A DNA stretch of 64,000 bases from Brevundimonas mediterranea (GTDB lineage Bacteria > Pseudomonadota > Alphaproteobacteria > Caulobacterales > Caulobacteraceae), in assembly GCF_011064825.1 (NCBI RefSeq), contig NZ_CP048751.1, forward strand, positions 2,728,001 to 2,792,000, written 5' to 3'. This document shows positions 49,221 through 59,766 of this stretch, in pieces. The position numbers were made by a program, and so were the translations under genes. Position 1 is the first letter of the stretch, and every line of letters begins with the position of its first letter. The notes beneath the pieces are model-generated. The model made no database searches and had not been told where the DNA came from. It saw only the letters and a program-made list of their open reading frames with translations.

Positions 49221-50314
49221 CACGCCACCATCTCGAAGGGCTCTAGCCCCGAGAGCCGCAAGGCCACCGGGCGTTCCGGGATGGCGCGCGGCTTCAGCGG
49301 CGCGACCTCTTCGGCGACATGCTTGATGTGGTCCGGCGTGGTGCCGCAGCAGCCGCCGACGATGTTGACCAGGCCGGAGGCGGCCCATTCCTCGATGAAG
49401 TGGGCGGTCTCGTGCGGCTCCTCGTCGTACTGGCCCATGGCGTTGGGCAGGCCGGCGTTGGGGTAGGCGGCGACCAGGGTGTCGGCTACGCGGCTGAGTT
49501 CGGCGATGAAGGGCCGCATCAGGTCGGCGCCCAGGGCGCAGTTGAAGCCGATGGCGAAGGGCTTGGCGTGACGGACGCTGTTCCAGAAGGCCTCGGCCGT
49601 CTGGCCCGACAGGGTGCGGCCCGAACGGTCGGTGATGGTGCCGCTGATCCAGATGGGCAGGGCGTCCATGCCCTCGTCCTCCAGGTCCTTGATGGCCTTG
49701 ATCGCGGCCTTGCAGTTCAGCGTGTCGGTGATGGTCTCGATCAGATAGAGATCGACCCCGCCCTCGTTAAGCGCCTTCACCTGATGGCGATAGGCCTCAT
49801 GGACCTGGTCGAAGGTCACGCTGCGGGCGCCGGGGTCGTTCACGTCGGACGACATCGACAGCATCTTGTTCAGCGGGCCGATGGAGCCGGCGGCGAAGCG
49901 CGGCTTGTGCGGCTCCTTTTCCGTCCAGCGGTCGGCGGCGGCGCGGGCCAGTTTGGCGCCTTCCAGATTGATGTCCCACACCGCCTGGGCGTCCAGGGCG
50001 TAGTCCTCCTGGGCGATGGTGGTGCCGGAGAAGGTGTTGGTCTCGGAGATGTCGGCGCCGGCGGCGTAATACTGGTCGTGCAGGTCCGAGATGATGTCCG
50101 GGCGGGTGATGCAGAGGATGTCGTTGTTCCCCTTCATCTGCTGCGCCTCGTCATAGCCGTTGGCGGCGACGAACCGGTCGGCGCGGAAGTCGGCTTCGGA
50201 CAGGCCCCGACGCTGGATCATCACGCCCCAGCTCCCGTCGAGAACGAGGATGCGTTCCTTGGCCGCCGCATGCAGGGCGGCGATGCGTTCGGCGCGGGTG
50301 AGGGGAGAGGTCAT
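49220..50314 (-). CDS. metH: Methionine synthase, homocysteine-binding subunit (split MetH)
   Basis: A 364-residue homocysteine S-methyltransferase domain. The zinc ligands are Cys in [13 protein letters not shown] and the Cys pair in [14 protein letters not shown]. The start matches MetH ([36 protein letters not shown]). Length equals the first module of full MetH, so this is a natural domain split, not a truncation. It must act with the 888-residue subunit. Start overlaps the metF stop (TGATG). Confidence 0.95.
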   Translation of the reverse strand: MTSPLTRAERIAALHAAAKERILVLDGSWGVMIQRRGLSEADFRADRFVAANGYDEAQQMKGNNDILCITRPDIISDLHDQYYAAGADISETNTFSGTTIAQEDYALDAQAVWDINLEGAKLARAAADRWTEKEPHKPRFAAGSIGPLNKMLSMSSDVNDPGARSVTFDQVHEAYRHQVKALNEGGVDLYLIETITDTLNCKAAIKAIKDLEDEGMDALPIWISGTITDRSGRTLSGQTAEAFWNSVRHAKPFAIGFNCALGADLMRPFIAELSRVADTLVAAYPNAGLPNAMGQYDEEPHETAHFIEEWAASGLVNIVGGCCGTTPDHIKHVAEEVAPLKPRAIPERPVALRLSGLEPFEMVA

Positions 50315-51270
50315 CAGGCGGCTGCCTTCTGTTCACGCACGCCCAGCACGCGGCAGATCGCATAGACCAGATCGGCGCGGTTCAGGGTGTAGAAGTGGAA
50401 GTCGGAGAAGCCTTCTTCGTGCAGGCGGGCGCAGGTTTCGGCGGCGACGGAGGCGGCGAGCAGTCGGCGGGTTTCGGGATCGTCGTCCAGTCCGTCGAAG
50501 TGAGCCTTCAGCCAGTCGGGGATGCTGGTCCCGCAGGCGCCGCACATGCGGGTCAGTCCGGCGAAGTTGGACACGGGCATGACGCCGGGGATCAGCGGAA
50601 TGGTCACGCCCGCAGCCCGCACCCGGTCGCGGAAGCGCAGGAAGGCGTCGATGTCGAAGAAGAACTGGCTGACCGCGCGGGTCGCGCCGGCGTCCACCTT
50701 GGCCTTCAGCACATCGATGTCGTGGTCGATGGAGGGGCTTTCGGGGTGTTTTTCGGGATAGGCGCCGACCGTGACGTCGAAACCGCCGACGCGGCTGATG
50801 GCGGCGGTCAGTTCGGTGGCGTTGGCGTAGCCGTCGGCGCGGGGTTGATAGACGCCGCCGATGCCGCCGCCGCCGGGTGGGTCGCCGCGCAGGGCCACGA
50901 TGTGATCGACGCCGATGGTCTTGTAGCCGGCGATGACCTCGTCGACCTCGTCGCGGCTGGCCTCGACGCAGGTCAGGTGGGCGGCGGGACGCAGCGAGGT
51001 CTCGGCGATGATGCGCTGGACGGTGCGGTGGGTGCGTTCGCGGGTCGAGCCGCCGGCCCCATAGGTGACGGAGACGAAGGCCGGATTCAGCGGCTCAAGG
51101 CGGCGGATCGCCGTCCACAGATTGGCTTCGGCCTCGTCGGTCTTGGGCGGGAAGAATTCGAAGGAGACGCGAACGGCGTCGTGGTTCGAGCCGGCGCGGG
51201 CGACCGGACCCAACGGCGACAGCAGCAGGGCGCGGGCTTCGGCGAGATTGGTGGAGGACGCGGCCATCAT
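50314..51270 (-). CDS. metF: 5,10-methylenetetrahydrofolate reductase
   Basis: A 318-residue FAD-dependent enzyme making 5-methyl-THF, the methyl donor for both MetH and MetE. Signatures: VSFEFFPPKTDEAE, FVSVTYGAGGSTRERTH, HIVALRGDPP, ISQFFFD-type block SQFFFDIDAFLRF, and PGVMPVSNF. The start is one of two adjacent ATGs at 51270, overlapping the regulator stop by four bases. Second gene of the operon. Confidence 0.96.
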   Translation of the reverse strand: MMAASSTNLAEARALLLSPLGPVARAGSNHDAVRVSFEFFPPKTDEAEANLWTAIRRLEPLNPAFVSVTYGAGGSTRERTHRTVQRIIAETSLRPAAHLTCVEASRDEVDEVIAGYKTIGVDHIVALRGDPPGGGGIGGVYQPRADGYANATELTAAISRVGGFDVTVGAYPEKHPESPSIDHDIDVLKAKVDAGATRAVSQFFFDIDAFLRFRDRVRAAGVTIPLIPGVMPVSNFAGLTRMCGACGTSIPDWLKAHFDGLDDDPETRRLLAASVAAETCARLHEEGFSDFHFYTLNRADLVYAICRVLGVREQKAAA

Positions 51271-52241
51271 GCGGTCTTTCTGGCCTGGGCCAAGGATGCG
51301 TTGACGGGACGTTCCGCCGTCCAGATCGTCACGGTCAGGCCCTCATTGTCGGGCGGCAGGGCGATCGGCGGGGAGGGCGTCAGACCGCTGTCGGTCAGCC
51401 AGCCGTTGATTTCGCGGTCGGCGAAGCCCAGGCGGCGATGCTGATGCGCCTCGCGCATATGTTCGAAATCATGGGGCGCGAAATCGACGATCACCAGCCG
51501 ACCGCCGGGGCAGACCAGGCGCGCGGCCTCGGCCACGGCGGCGAAGGGGTCGGCCAGATAGTGCAGCACCTGATGCACGATCACCAGATCGGCGCTGCCG
51601 GCGGGCAGGCGCGTGGCGAAGATGTCGCCATGACGCAGTTCGACCTTGTTCAGCCCGGCCTTGGAGACATTGGCGCGGGCGATGTTGAGCATGTTCTGGC
51701 TCAGATCCAGCCCGACCGACATCTTGGCCTTCTTGCCGAACAGGGTCAGCATGCGGCCGGAGCCGGTGCCCAGATCGACGACCCGCTTGAACGGGCCAGG
51801 GCCGACGGCCTTTTCCAGGGCGGCCTCGACGGCGGCTTCGCTGACATAGAGGGAGCGAAGACGGTCCCATTGCGGGGCGATCTGTTCGAAATAGCTTTCA
51901 GCCGCCTGTTCGCGATCCTTGCGAACCTCGTCCAGGCGACGATGGTCCGCCTCCCCGGCGTCGTCGGCCAGGATGTCCAGAACAGTGTCGATCAACCGGC
52001 GGGCGTGGGCGTCGTGGGACAGGCGATAATAGACGCGGGCGCCGTCGGGGAATCGTTCGATCAGGCCGGCGTCGGTCATCAGTTTCAGATGGCGTGAGAC
52101 GCGCGGCTGGCTCTGGTCGAGGATGCGCGACATCTCCATGACCGAAAGCTCCTCGCCGGCCAGCAGCGACAGGATGCGCAGACGGGTCGGCTCGCCGGCG
52201 GCGCGCAGGGCTTCGACAGTCTGGTCGGCGGTAAGGCTCAT
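51267..52241 (-). CDS. ArsR-family regulator fused to a SAM-dependent methyltransferase domain
   Basis: A 324-residue protein. Residues ~5-85 are an ArsR winged helix (EALRAAGEPTRLRILSLLAGEELSVMEMSRILDQSQPRVSRHLKLM, in parts). Residues ~140-310 are a class I methyltransferase: motif I VVDLGTGSGRML, the acidic residue in GLDLSQNML, HGDIFATRLP, ADLVIVHQVLHYL and GGRLVIVDF. Related ArsR proteins (SahR/SamR type, from memory) control methionine genes in response to SAH or SAM; the methyltransferase fold could be the sensor. ATG 52241 lies just three bases from a perfect palindrome. The frame runs on upstream without a start site. First gene of the operon. Confidence 0.9.
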   Translation of the reverse strand: MSLTADQTVEALRAAGEPTRLRILSLLAGEELSVMEMSRILDQSQPRVSRHLKLMTDAGLIERFPDGARVYYRLSHDAHARRLIDTVLDILADDAGEADHRRLDEVRKDREQAAESYFEQIAPQWDRLRSLYVSEAAVEAALEKAVGPGPFKRVVDLGTGSGRMLTLFGKKAKMSVGLDLSQNMLNIARANVSKAGLNKVELRHGDIFATRLPAGSADLVIVHQVLHYLADPFAAVAEAARLVCPGGRLVIVDFAPHDFEHMREAHQHRRLGFADREINGWLTDSGLTPSPPIALPPDNEGLTVTIWTAERPVNASLAQARKTA

Positions 52242-52244
52242 GAG

Positions 52245-52270
52245 ATCATATAAGGATATCCTTATATGAT
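52245..52270. promoter_or_regulatory. Perfect 26-bp palindrome before the arsR-metF-metH operon
   Basis: Two inverted copies of ATCATATAAGGAT make a 26-bp perfect palindrome. It is identical over 24 bp with the site at 12939-12962 before metE. On the minus strand it lies between a TTGCAT (52272-52277 region) and the start codon, where a repressor would block a short-leader or leaderless promoter. Autoregulation by the ArsR-methyltransferase protein is inferred. Confidence 0.85.
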
Positions 52271-52288
52271 TATGCAAGTAAAAACCGC

Positions 52289-53215
52289 CTAGAGGACGGG
52301 CGTTTTCAGCGGTTCCCCGGCGAAATGCGCCTGAAGGTTCTGCATCAGCAGCATCAGCATGCCCTGAACGCCGGCTGTCGTGGCGCCGGCGGTATGAGGC
52401 GTCAGGACCATATTGGGTACGTCGGCCCAACGGTTCGGGTCGGTCGGCTCCTCTGCGAAAACATCAAGGGCGGCTTGGCCCAGGGCGCCGGATTTCAGCG
52501 CGGCGATCAGGGCGTCCTCGTCGATCACCTGGCCCCGCGAGACATTGATCAGCAGGCCGTCGGGGCCGAGCGCCTCAAGCACCTCGCGCGAGATCAAGCC
52601 GCGGTTGGTTTCGTCGGCCTTGCAGGCGACCACGAGGATGTCGCTCTGTTTCGCAAGGCTGAGCAGAGATTCTGCCCGGGGCCATTCGGCGTCGCGGGGG
52701 CGGGGGCCCCACCACGCCACCTCCATTCGGAAGGGCGCGCAGCGAGCGGCGACGGCCTTGCCGATGGCGCCCAGGCCGACGACGCCGACCTTCTGGCCCC
52801 GGACGGAAGGGGTGAGGGTGCGGGTCTCGGCGGTCCAGTCGCCGGACCGGACCTGACGGTCGCCCGAGACGATCTGGCGGCGGGCGGCCAGGATCAGGCC
52901 CAGGGCGTGGTCGGCGACATCCTCGTGATTGACGCCGGGCGCGTGGGTGACCGGCAGGCCGCGTTCACGGCACCAGTCGACGTCGATCCCGTCGTAGCCC
53001 GAGGTGAAACAGGCGATCAGGTCGAGGGCGGGGAGTTGTTCGATCAGCGCCTTGTCCAGCGGCGCCTCGCCGGCGACGACCAGGGCGCGGATGTCATGGG
53101 CGGCCTCGATCGGCGGGCCTTCCCAGAAGCGGTAGACATCATAGGCGCTCTCGAGGATCGGCGAGAGCGGGGCGAGATGCCGCTGCATGATGAGAACGGC
53201 GGGGCGTTGGGTCAT
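52289..53215 (-). CDS. D-isomer specific 2-hydroxyacid dehydrogenase
   Basis: A 308-residue NAD(P)-dependent oxidoreductase. Rossmann motif GVVGLGAIGKAVAARC (~145), catalytic Arg in NVSRGQVIDE, Glu in FAEEPTDP, and His in LTPHTAGAT. It reduces 2-keto acids or oxidises D-2-hydroxyacids; the group includes glyoxylate/hydroxypyruvate reductases, and the exact substrate is not evident. It ends 47 bp before the arsR start on the same strand, with the palindrome in between. Confidence 0.92.
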   Translation of the reverse strand: MTQRPAVLIMQRHLAPLSPILESAYDVYRFWEGPPIEAAHDIRALVVAGEAPLDKALIEQLPALDLIACFTSGYDGIDVDWCRERGLPVTHAPGVNHEDVADHALGLILAARRQIVSGDRQVRSGDWTAETRTLTPSVRGQKVGVVGLGAIGKAVAARCAPFRMEVAWWGPRPRDAEWPRAESLLSLAKQSDILVVACKADETNRGLISREVLEALGPDGLLINVSRGQVIDEDALIAALKSGALGQAALDVFAEEPTDPNRWADVPNMVLTPHTAGATTAGVQGMLMLLMQNLQAHFAGEPLKTPVL

Positions 53216-53244
53216 GCAGCGGCTCCTCTGTTGGGATCAGGCGA

Positions 53245-54912
<1,668 letters not shown>

Positions 54913-55057
54913 GAGGTGCGGTTTCGCCCTTCGGGTTTCGTCGGATTGGGAGGTTTGGGCGGATGTAGCGATCCTGGCGCCAGAGAGCAAATAAGGCGAG
55001 CGGCGAACGACGGCGCCTCCGCCGTTTTCGCGGCGGAGTTGGAGGCCCTTTGGAAGC

Positions 55058-55183
55058 GGAGGGCTGGGCGGGGCGCCGGGCCTTCGCCCGGAGCCCTGGC
55101 GGGAAAGTCGGGGCGAGAAACTGACAAGGGGTTGGAATCATTGGAGTGAGACCAGCGTCATTGTGACAGTTGGGGCCGTTCGG
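55058..55183. repeat. Flank of inverted-repeat element, copy 2
   Basis: About 126 bp matching the right flank of copy 1 (36912-37000) and its detached arm (37319-37353), all in inverted orientation. Shared parts include CAGCGTCATTGTGACAGTT and GTCGGGGCGAGAAACTGACA. In this copy the two parts adjoin without the 317-bp segment. No gene is seen in the wider 54913-55380 gap. Confidence 0.8.
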
Positions 55184-55306
55184 GCCCCCTCCGTCTCGCC
55201 GGCTTCGCCGGCGATCCACCTCCCCCAGGGGGGGAGGATTTCGGTGTTCGCATTCCTCCCCCCTTGGGGGAGGTGGCGCGGCGCAGAGCGCCGTGACGGA
55301 GGGGGC
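55184..55306. repeat. 123-bp inverted-repeat element, copy 2
   Basis: Same length and same 12-bp ends (GCCCCCTCCGTC / GACGGAGGGGGC) as copy 1 at 36789-36911, but in the opposite orientation. The inner hairpins TCGCCGGC ttc GCCGGCGA and CGGCGC aga GCGCCG are conserved. It lies between ettA and the mscS-like gene. Confidence 0.9.
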
Positions 55307-55380
55307 GTGTCGCGTCGGCGTCGTGGTGAAATTGCCTTGAGCGGGCTTCCATTCGGAGATCGAGACGTTAGACCCCCCTT

Positions 55381-56328
55381 ATGTCGAATGCCTCCCCTAT
55401 AGCCGAAGCCGTCGCCGCCGGGCGTCAGGCCGTGGCGGTCGATACCGTCATGATCGCCAAGATCACCGACATGGCCGGTGATTTCGCCATCAATCTGACG
55501 ATCGCCGCCCTGATTTTTGCGGCGACGGTGATCGCGGCCAAATGGTCGGCCCGGCTGGCGCGCAACGCCCTGTCGCGGGTCGGCGCCTTCCGGCACGACC
55601 AGACCGTGCTGAGCTTCGCCGTTCAGGTCGTGCGGGTGGTGGTGTTCATCATCGGCATGATCGCCGTGCTGCAGCGGCTGGGGGTGCAGACCACCTCGAT
55701 CATCGCGGTGCTGGGGGCGGCGTCGCTGGCCGTGGGCCTGGCCCTGCAGGGGACCCTGTCGAACGTGGCCTCGGGCATCATGCTGCTGGTGCTGAGACCC
55801 TATCGTGTCGGCGACGTGGTGGACGTCGGCGGCATGGCCGGCACGGTGCAGCGGCTGGACCTGTTCACGACCCAGTTGTCGAACGCCAACAACCACAAGA
55901 TCGTCATTCCCAATTCCAAGGTTCTGAGCGATCCCCTGACCAATCTGACCGGTCAGCAGACGCGGCGGATCGAGATCAATTTCGGCGTGGGCTATGGCGA
56001 CGACCTGAACAAGGCGCGTTGCGTCCTGGCCGACATGGCGGCGGCGCACGAGAAGGTGCTGGACGACCCGCATCCGTGGACCGGGGTGACGGGACTGCTG
56101 GACAGTGCGGTGCAGGTGACCCTGCACGCCTGGGTCAAGGTCGAGGACTGGTGGCAGACCCAGGCCGATCTGATGCAGGGCGGCAAGGAGGCGCTGGACG
56201 CCGCCGGGATCGAAATTCCCTTCCCGCATCAGGTCGCCGTGCCCTATGGCGATGAAGATGTCATGCCGGTCGTCCGTGTACGGACGGTAGAAGACGGCGG
56301 GCATGACGTGAAGGTGAAGACGCGCTGA
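55381..56328 (+). CDS. MscS-family mechanosensitive ion channel
   Basis: A 315-residue protein with three membrane segments. TM3 shows the Ala/Gly pattern of the pore (GAASLAVGLALQGTLSNVASGIMLLVLRPY, in parts), followed by the beta domain (VGDVVDVGGMAGTVQRLDLFTTQL, IPNSKVLSDPLTNLT). It opens under membrane tension to release solutes in hypo-osmotic shock. Size is close to E. coli MscS (286) with a longer C-terminus. Its stop overlaps the ltaE start (TGATG). Confidence 0.94.
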   Translation: MSNASPIAEAVAAGRQAVAVDTVMIAKITDMAGDFAINLTIAALIFAATVIAAKWSARLARNALSRVGAFRHDQTVLSFAVQVVRVVVFIIGMIAVLQRLGVQTTSIIAVLGAASLAVGLALQGTLSNVASGIMLLVLRPYRVGDVVDVGGMAGTVQRLDLFTTQLSNANNHKIVIPNSKVLSDPLTNLTGQQTRRIEINFGVGYGDDLNKARCVLADMAAAHEKVLDDPHPWTGVTGLLDSAVQVTLHAWVKVEDWWQTQADLMQGGKEALDAAGIEIPFPHQVAVPYGDEDVMPVVRVRTVEDGGHDVKVKTR

Positions 56329-57344
56329 TGCGATACGATTTCGGATCCGACAACACCGCCGGCATGGCGCCGAGCGCCGTCGAAGGTCTGGCGCGGGCCA
56401 ACGCCGGATACGCCCGGTCCTATGGTTCAGACGAGATCACGGCGCGGGCCGCCGATCAGATCCGCCAACGGCTGGACGCCGACGCCGAGATCCGGTTCGT
56501 CTTCAGCGGCACGGCGGCCAACGCCATCGCCCTGTCGATGCTGGCCTTTCCGTTCGAGGCGGTGCTGGCGCACAACGCCGCCCATGTCTGCACCGACGAG
56601 ACGGGGGCGCCGGGCTTCTTCGGCCAGGGCGTCGGCCTGATCGGCCTGCCGGGGTTTTCGGGGCGGATCGATCCGCTGGCGCTGAAGGCGCAACTGGCCG
56701 AGCCCGAGGTCGGCCATCGCCAGCCGCCGGCGGCCCTGTCCCTGACCCAGGCGACCGAGTACGGCGCGGTCTATACCGAGGAAGAACTGCGCCATCTGAT
56801 CGAGCCGGTGAAGGCCAGGGGATACGGCGTTCATATGGACGGGGCGCGTCTGGCCAACGCCGTCGCGGCCGGGTTCGACCTGAAGGATATTCCGCGCCTG
56901 GGCGTGGATGTGCTGGTGTTCGGCGGGGCCAAGGCAGGGGCGAACTGCGTCGAGGCCCTGGTCCTGTTCGACAAGAGCCTGGCGCGGCGGCTGGACAACC
57001 GGCTGAAACAGGCGGGGCAGGTGGCGTCCAAGGCGCGGCTGCTGGCCGGGCCGATGCTGGGCCTGCTGGAAAGCGGCGACTGGGAATCGGGCGGCGCCCA
57101 CGCCAATCTGATGGCGAAACGGCTGGCGGCGGGGGTGGCGACCCGCTCGCCCTATGTCCTGGCCCATCCGGTCGAGGCCAATACGATGTTCGTGCGAATG
57201 CCGGCCGAGGCGCACCAGAGGCTGAACGCCCTGGGCTGGGCCTGTTATCGGTTCGACGACGGATCGGTGCGGTTCGTCTGTTCCTGGGCGACCCAGGCAG
57301 AGGCCGTGGACGAACTGATCGAGGCGATCGCGGGCCTGAACTGA
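56328..57344 (+). CDS. ltaE: Low-specificity threonine aldolase
   Basis: A 338-residue PLP enzyme of the aspartate-aminotransferase fold that cleaves threonine or allo-threonine to glycine and acetaldehyde. Signatures: DFGSDNTAGMAP, VFSGTAANAIAL, HMDGARLANAV and the PLP Lys in FGGAKAGANC, where the family more often has GTKNG. It is translationally coupled to the mscS gene, with no obvious functional tie. Confidence 0.9.
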   Translation: MRYDFGSDNTAGMAPSAVEGLARANAGYARSYGSDEITARAADQIRQRLDADAEIRFVFSGTAANAIALSMLAFPFEAVLAHNAAHVCTDETGAPGFFGQGVGLIGLPGFSGRIDPLALKAQLAEPEVGHRQPPAALSLTQATEYGAVYTEEELRHLIEPVKARGYGVHMDGARLANAVAAGFDLKDIPRLGVDVLVFGGAKAGANCVEALVLFDKSLARRLDNRLKQAGQVASKARLLAGPMLGLLESGDWESGGAHANLMAKRLAAGVATRSPYVLAHPVEANTMFVRMPAEAHQRLNALGWACYRFDDGSVRFVCSWATQAEAVDELIEAIAGLN

Positions 57345-57391
57345 GCCCTTGTCGCGCGTGCGGCCTTTCCCCGGTCGCATAGTCTGTCCAT

Positions 57392-59293
57392 ATGCGGATC
57401 ATGGCGATGCGCGGAGAGCGCTCCGGCGGCCGGCGCGACCCTATGGTCAAGGCGCAACAGGCGGGGAGCATGCAGGAAAAGACAGAGGGTCCCCCGACGC
57501 TGCAGGCGTTGGCGGACCTGGTGCGGCTGGTGGGCCGGTCGGGCGCGCCGCAGCTGCGGGTGCGGCTGGTCTCGGCCGTCGGTCTGACGCTGGCGGGCAA
57601 GGCGCTGGGGGTGCTGGCGCCCCTGATGCTGGGTGCGGCGGTCAATCGGCTGGCGGCGGGGCAGGGGGCGGCCGTGGCGGTCGGCTGGGGTTTTGCAGCC
57701 TTCGCCGTGGGCTGGGCCATAGTGCGCTTCCTGTCGTCGGTGGCGCCCCAGGTGTCGGACGTGGTGTTCGCCCCGGTCCGGTCCGCGGCGCAGAGAAAGA
57801 CGGCGGCCGAGGTGTTCGCCCATGCGCTGAGCCTGTCGCTGGATTTCCACCAGACCAAACGCTCGGGCGCCCTGTCGCGGACCATGGATCGCGGCTCGCG
57901 GGCGGTGGATTTCCTGTTGCGCATCCTGGCCTTCAACCTGGTTCCGACCGGGGTGGAGCTAGCGCTGGCGGCGGCGGTGCTGGGCGGCAAGTACGACTGG
58001 CGGTTCGCGGCGGTCGCGGTGGCGGTGGTGGTGGTCTACACGATCGCGACCTTCGCCCTGTCCAACTGGCGGCTGGAACATCGCCGGGTCATGAACGCCG
58101 CCGATTCAGAGGCGGCCGGCGTCTCGGTCGACGCCCTGCTGAACTATGAGACGGTCAAGTCGTTCGGGGCCGAGAGCCGGGCGGCCCAGACCTATGACCG
58201 GGCCCTGGGCGACTACGCCCAGGCGTCGCTGAAGGCCAACAGTTCGCTGGCCCTGCTGAACGGCATCCAGGCCCTGATCATGAACCTGGGTCTGGGCGTC
58301 ATGGCGGTGATGGCCGGGTTCGAGGCGGCCGCCGGGCGGATGGGGCCAGGGGATGTGACGGCGGCGGTGCTGATCATGATCTCGCTGTATGCGCCGCTGA
58401 ACATCCTGGGCTTCGCCTATCGGGAAATCCGCCAGTCCTTCATCGACATGGAGGAGATGCTGAAGGTGACGCGGCTGACGCCCCAGGTGGCGGATGCGGC
58501 CGACGCCGTCCCTTTGCCGCGACCGGTCGATGCGCGCGGGGCCTCGGTGGAGTTCCAGCAGGTCGGCTATCGCCACGACGCCCGGACCAGCGGGCTGGAG
58601 GACGTCAGCTTCGTCGCCGCGCCGGGCACGACCACGGCCCTGGTGGGGCCGTCGGGAGCGGGCAAGTCCACCATCGTCAAACTGGCGCTGCGGCTGCTGG
58701 ATCCGCAGGAGGGGCGGGTCCTGATCGACGGGCATGACGCGCGGACGGTGACCCAGGCCTCGTTGCGGGCGGCGGTGGCCCTGGTGCCGCAGGACGTGGC
58801 CCTGTTCAACGACAGCCTCTACGCCAATATCGCCTTCGCCCGGCCGGACGCCGATGCGGCCCAGGTATGGGCGGCGGCGGCGGCGGCGGAACTGTCCGAC
58901 TTCATCCAGGGTCTGCCCGACGGGATGGAGACCCGGGTCGGGGAGCGGGGGCTGAAACTGTCGGGCGGAGAACGCCAGAGGGTGGGCATCGCCCGCGCCC
59001 TGCTGGCCGATCCCTGCATCCTGATCCTGGACGAGGCGACCAGCGCCCTGGACAGCCGCACCGAGGCGGCGATCCAGAAGACCCTGCGCCGGGTCAGCCA
59101 GGGGCGGACCACCCTGGTGGTGGCGCACCGGCTGTCGACCGTGGCCGACGCCGATCAGATCCTGGTGCTGAAGGCCGGGCGGATCGTCGAGCGGGGCGCG
59201 CACCATGAGCTGGTGGCGCGGCTGGGCGGGGAATACGCCGCCCTGTGGCGCAAGCAGACACGGGCGGGCAAGGCGGCTCAGGCCGGGGACTGA
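57392..59293 (+). CDS. Atm1/HMT1-type ABC transporter (fused membrane and ATPase domains)
   Basis: A 633-residue half-transporter. The membrane domain (~50-350) has six spans and the Atm1-like block ALSLSLDFHQTKRSGALSRTMDRG (in parts), NWRLEHRRVMNAADSEAAG and NYETVKSFGAE. The ATPase domain has GPSGAGKST, Q-loop VPQDVALFND, signature LSGGERQRVGIARALL, and Walker B ILILDEATSALD. Relatives export glutathione-bound metal or Fe-S precursors. The start is uncertain: ATG 57392 is the longest; ATGs at 57443 and 57470 are possible. It converges on the next gene with a 16-bp overlap. Confidence 0.9.
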   Translation: MRIMAMRGERSGGRRDPMVKAQQAGSMQEKTEGPPTLQALADLVRLVGRSGAPQLRVRLVSAVGLTLAGKALGVLAPLMLGAAVNRLAAGQGAAVAVGWGFAAFAVGWAIVRFLSSVAPQVSDVVFAPVRSAAQRKTAAEVFAHALSLSLDFHQTKRSGALSRTMDRGSRAVDFLLRILAFNLVPTGVELALAAAVLGGKYDWRFAAVAVAVVVVYTIATFALSNWRLEHRRVMNAADSEAAGVSVDALLNYETVKSFGAESRAAQTYDRALGDYAQASLKANSSLALLNGIQALIMNLGLGVMAVMAGFEAAAGRMGPGDVTAAVLIMISLYAPLNILGFAYREIRQSFIDMEEMLKVTRLTPQVADAADAVPLPRPVDARGASVEFQQVGYRHDARTSGLEDVSFVAAPGTTTALVGPSGAGKSTIVKLALRLLDPQEGRVLIDGHDARTVTQASLRAAVALVPQDVALFNDSLYANIAFARPDADAAQVWAAAAAAELSDFIQGLPDGMETRVGERGLKLSGGERQRVGIARALLADPCILILDEATSALDSRTEAAIQKTLRRVSQGRTTLVVAHRLSTVADADQILVLKAGRIVERGAHHELVARLGGEYAALWRKQTRAGKAAQAGD

Positions 59294-59766
59294 GGCGACA
59301 TCGGCAGTTTGCGTTTCAGGACTTCGCTCAGATTGGCCATGATGGCGATGCGAGCCTCGGCCGTGCCGGGGGCGTCCGGGGTCAGGCTGAGCAGCAGTTT
59401 CATCGCCTGGGCGTGGACCGTGGCGATGCGCCAGTCGAACCCGCCCTGGCGCGGCGCGGCGTCCAGCAGATCGCACAGACCCTTGGCCGCCGTGCACAGG
59501 TCGTCCAGGGCGAAGGGGCTGGCGGCGTCGATGACCTGGCTGGAGGCGGCGTAGGCGCTGTCCAGACGCAGGGCTTCGGGGATGTCCGGCGTCGGGGGCG
59601 CCAGCAGGGCGCCGATGTTCTCGGATATGATGGCCAGGGCCTGGTCCTTCAGCCCGTCCAGATTGGCCTTGGCCTGGGCCAGGGCGACCCCCACGCTGAC
59701 GCCGCCGGGACGATCCACCATCTCCGCGAGACGGGATTTGCGCTGGACATGGGTGATGACTGTCAT
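59278..59766 (-). CDS. Helical hypothetical protein partnered with a response regulator
   Basis: A 162-residue all-helical protein (MTVITHVQRKSRLAEMVDRPGG, then helices with ALAQAKANLDGLKDQALAII and ALDDLCTAAKGLCDLLDAAP). It has no signal peptide or known motif. The start overlaps the response regulator stop (ATGA), so it is probably an output or helper protein for that regulator. No function is recognised. Confidence 0.7.
   Translation of the reverse strand: MTVITHVQRKSRLAEMVDRPGGVSVGVALAQAKANLDGLKDQALAIISENIGALLAPPTPDIPEALRLDSAYAASSQVIDAASPFALDDLCTAAKGLCDLLDAAPRQGGFDWRIATVHAQAMKLLLSLTPDAPGTAEARIAIMANLSEVLKRKLPMSPQSPA

Noticed and set aside
52242..52430. Upstream extension of the ArsR regulator
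   Set aside because: It would cross the palindrome and overlap the dehydrogenase gene. ArsR homology starts at MSLTADQ.
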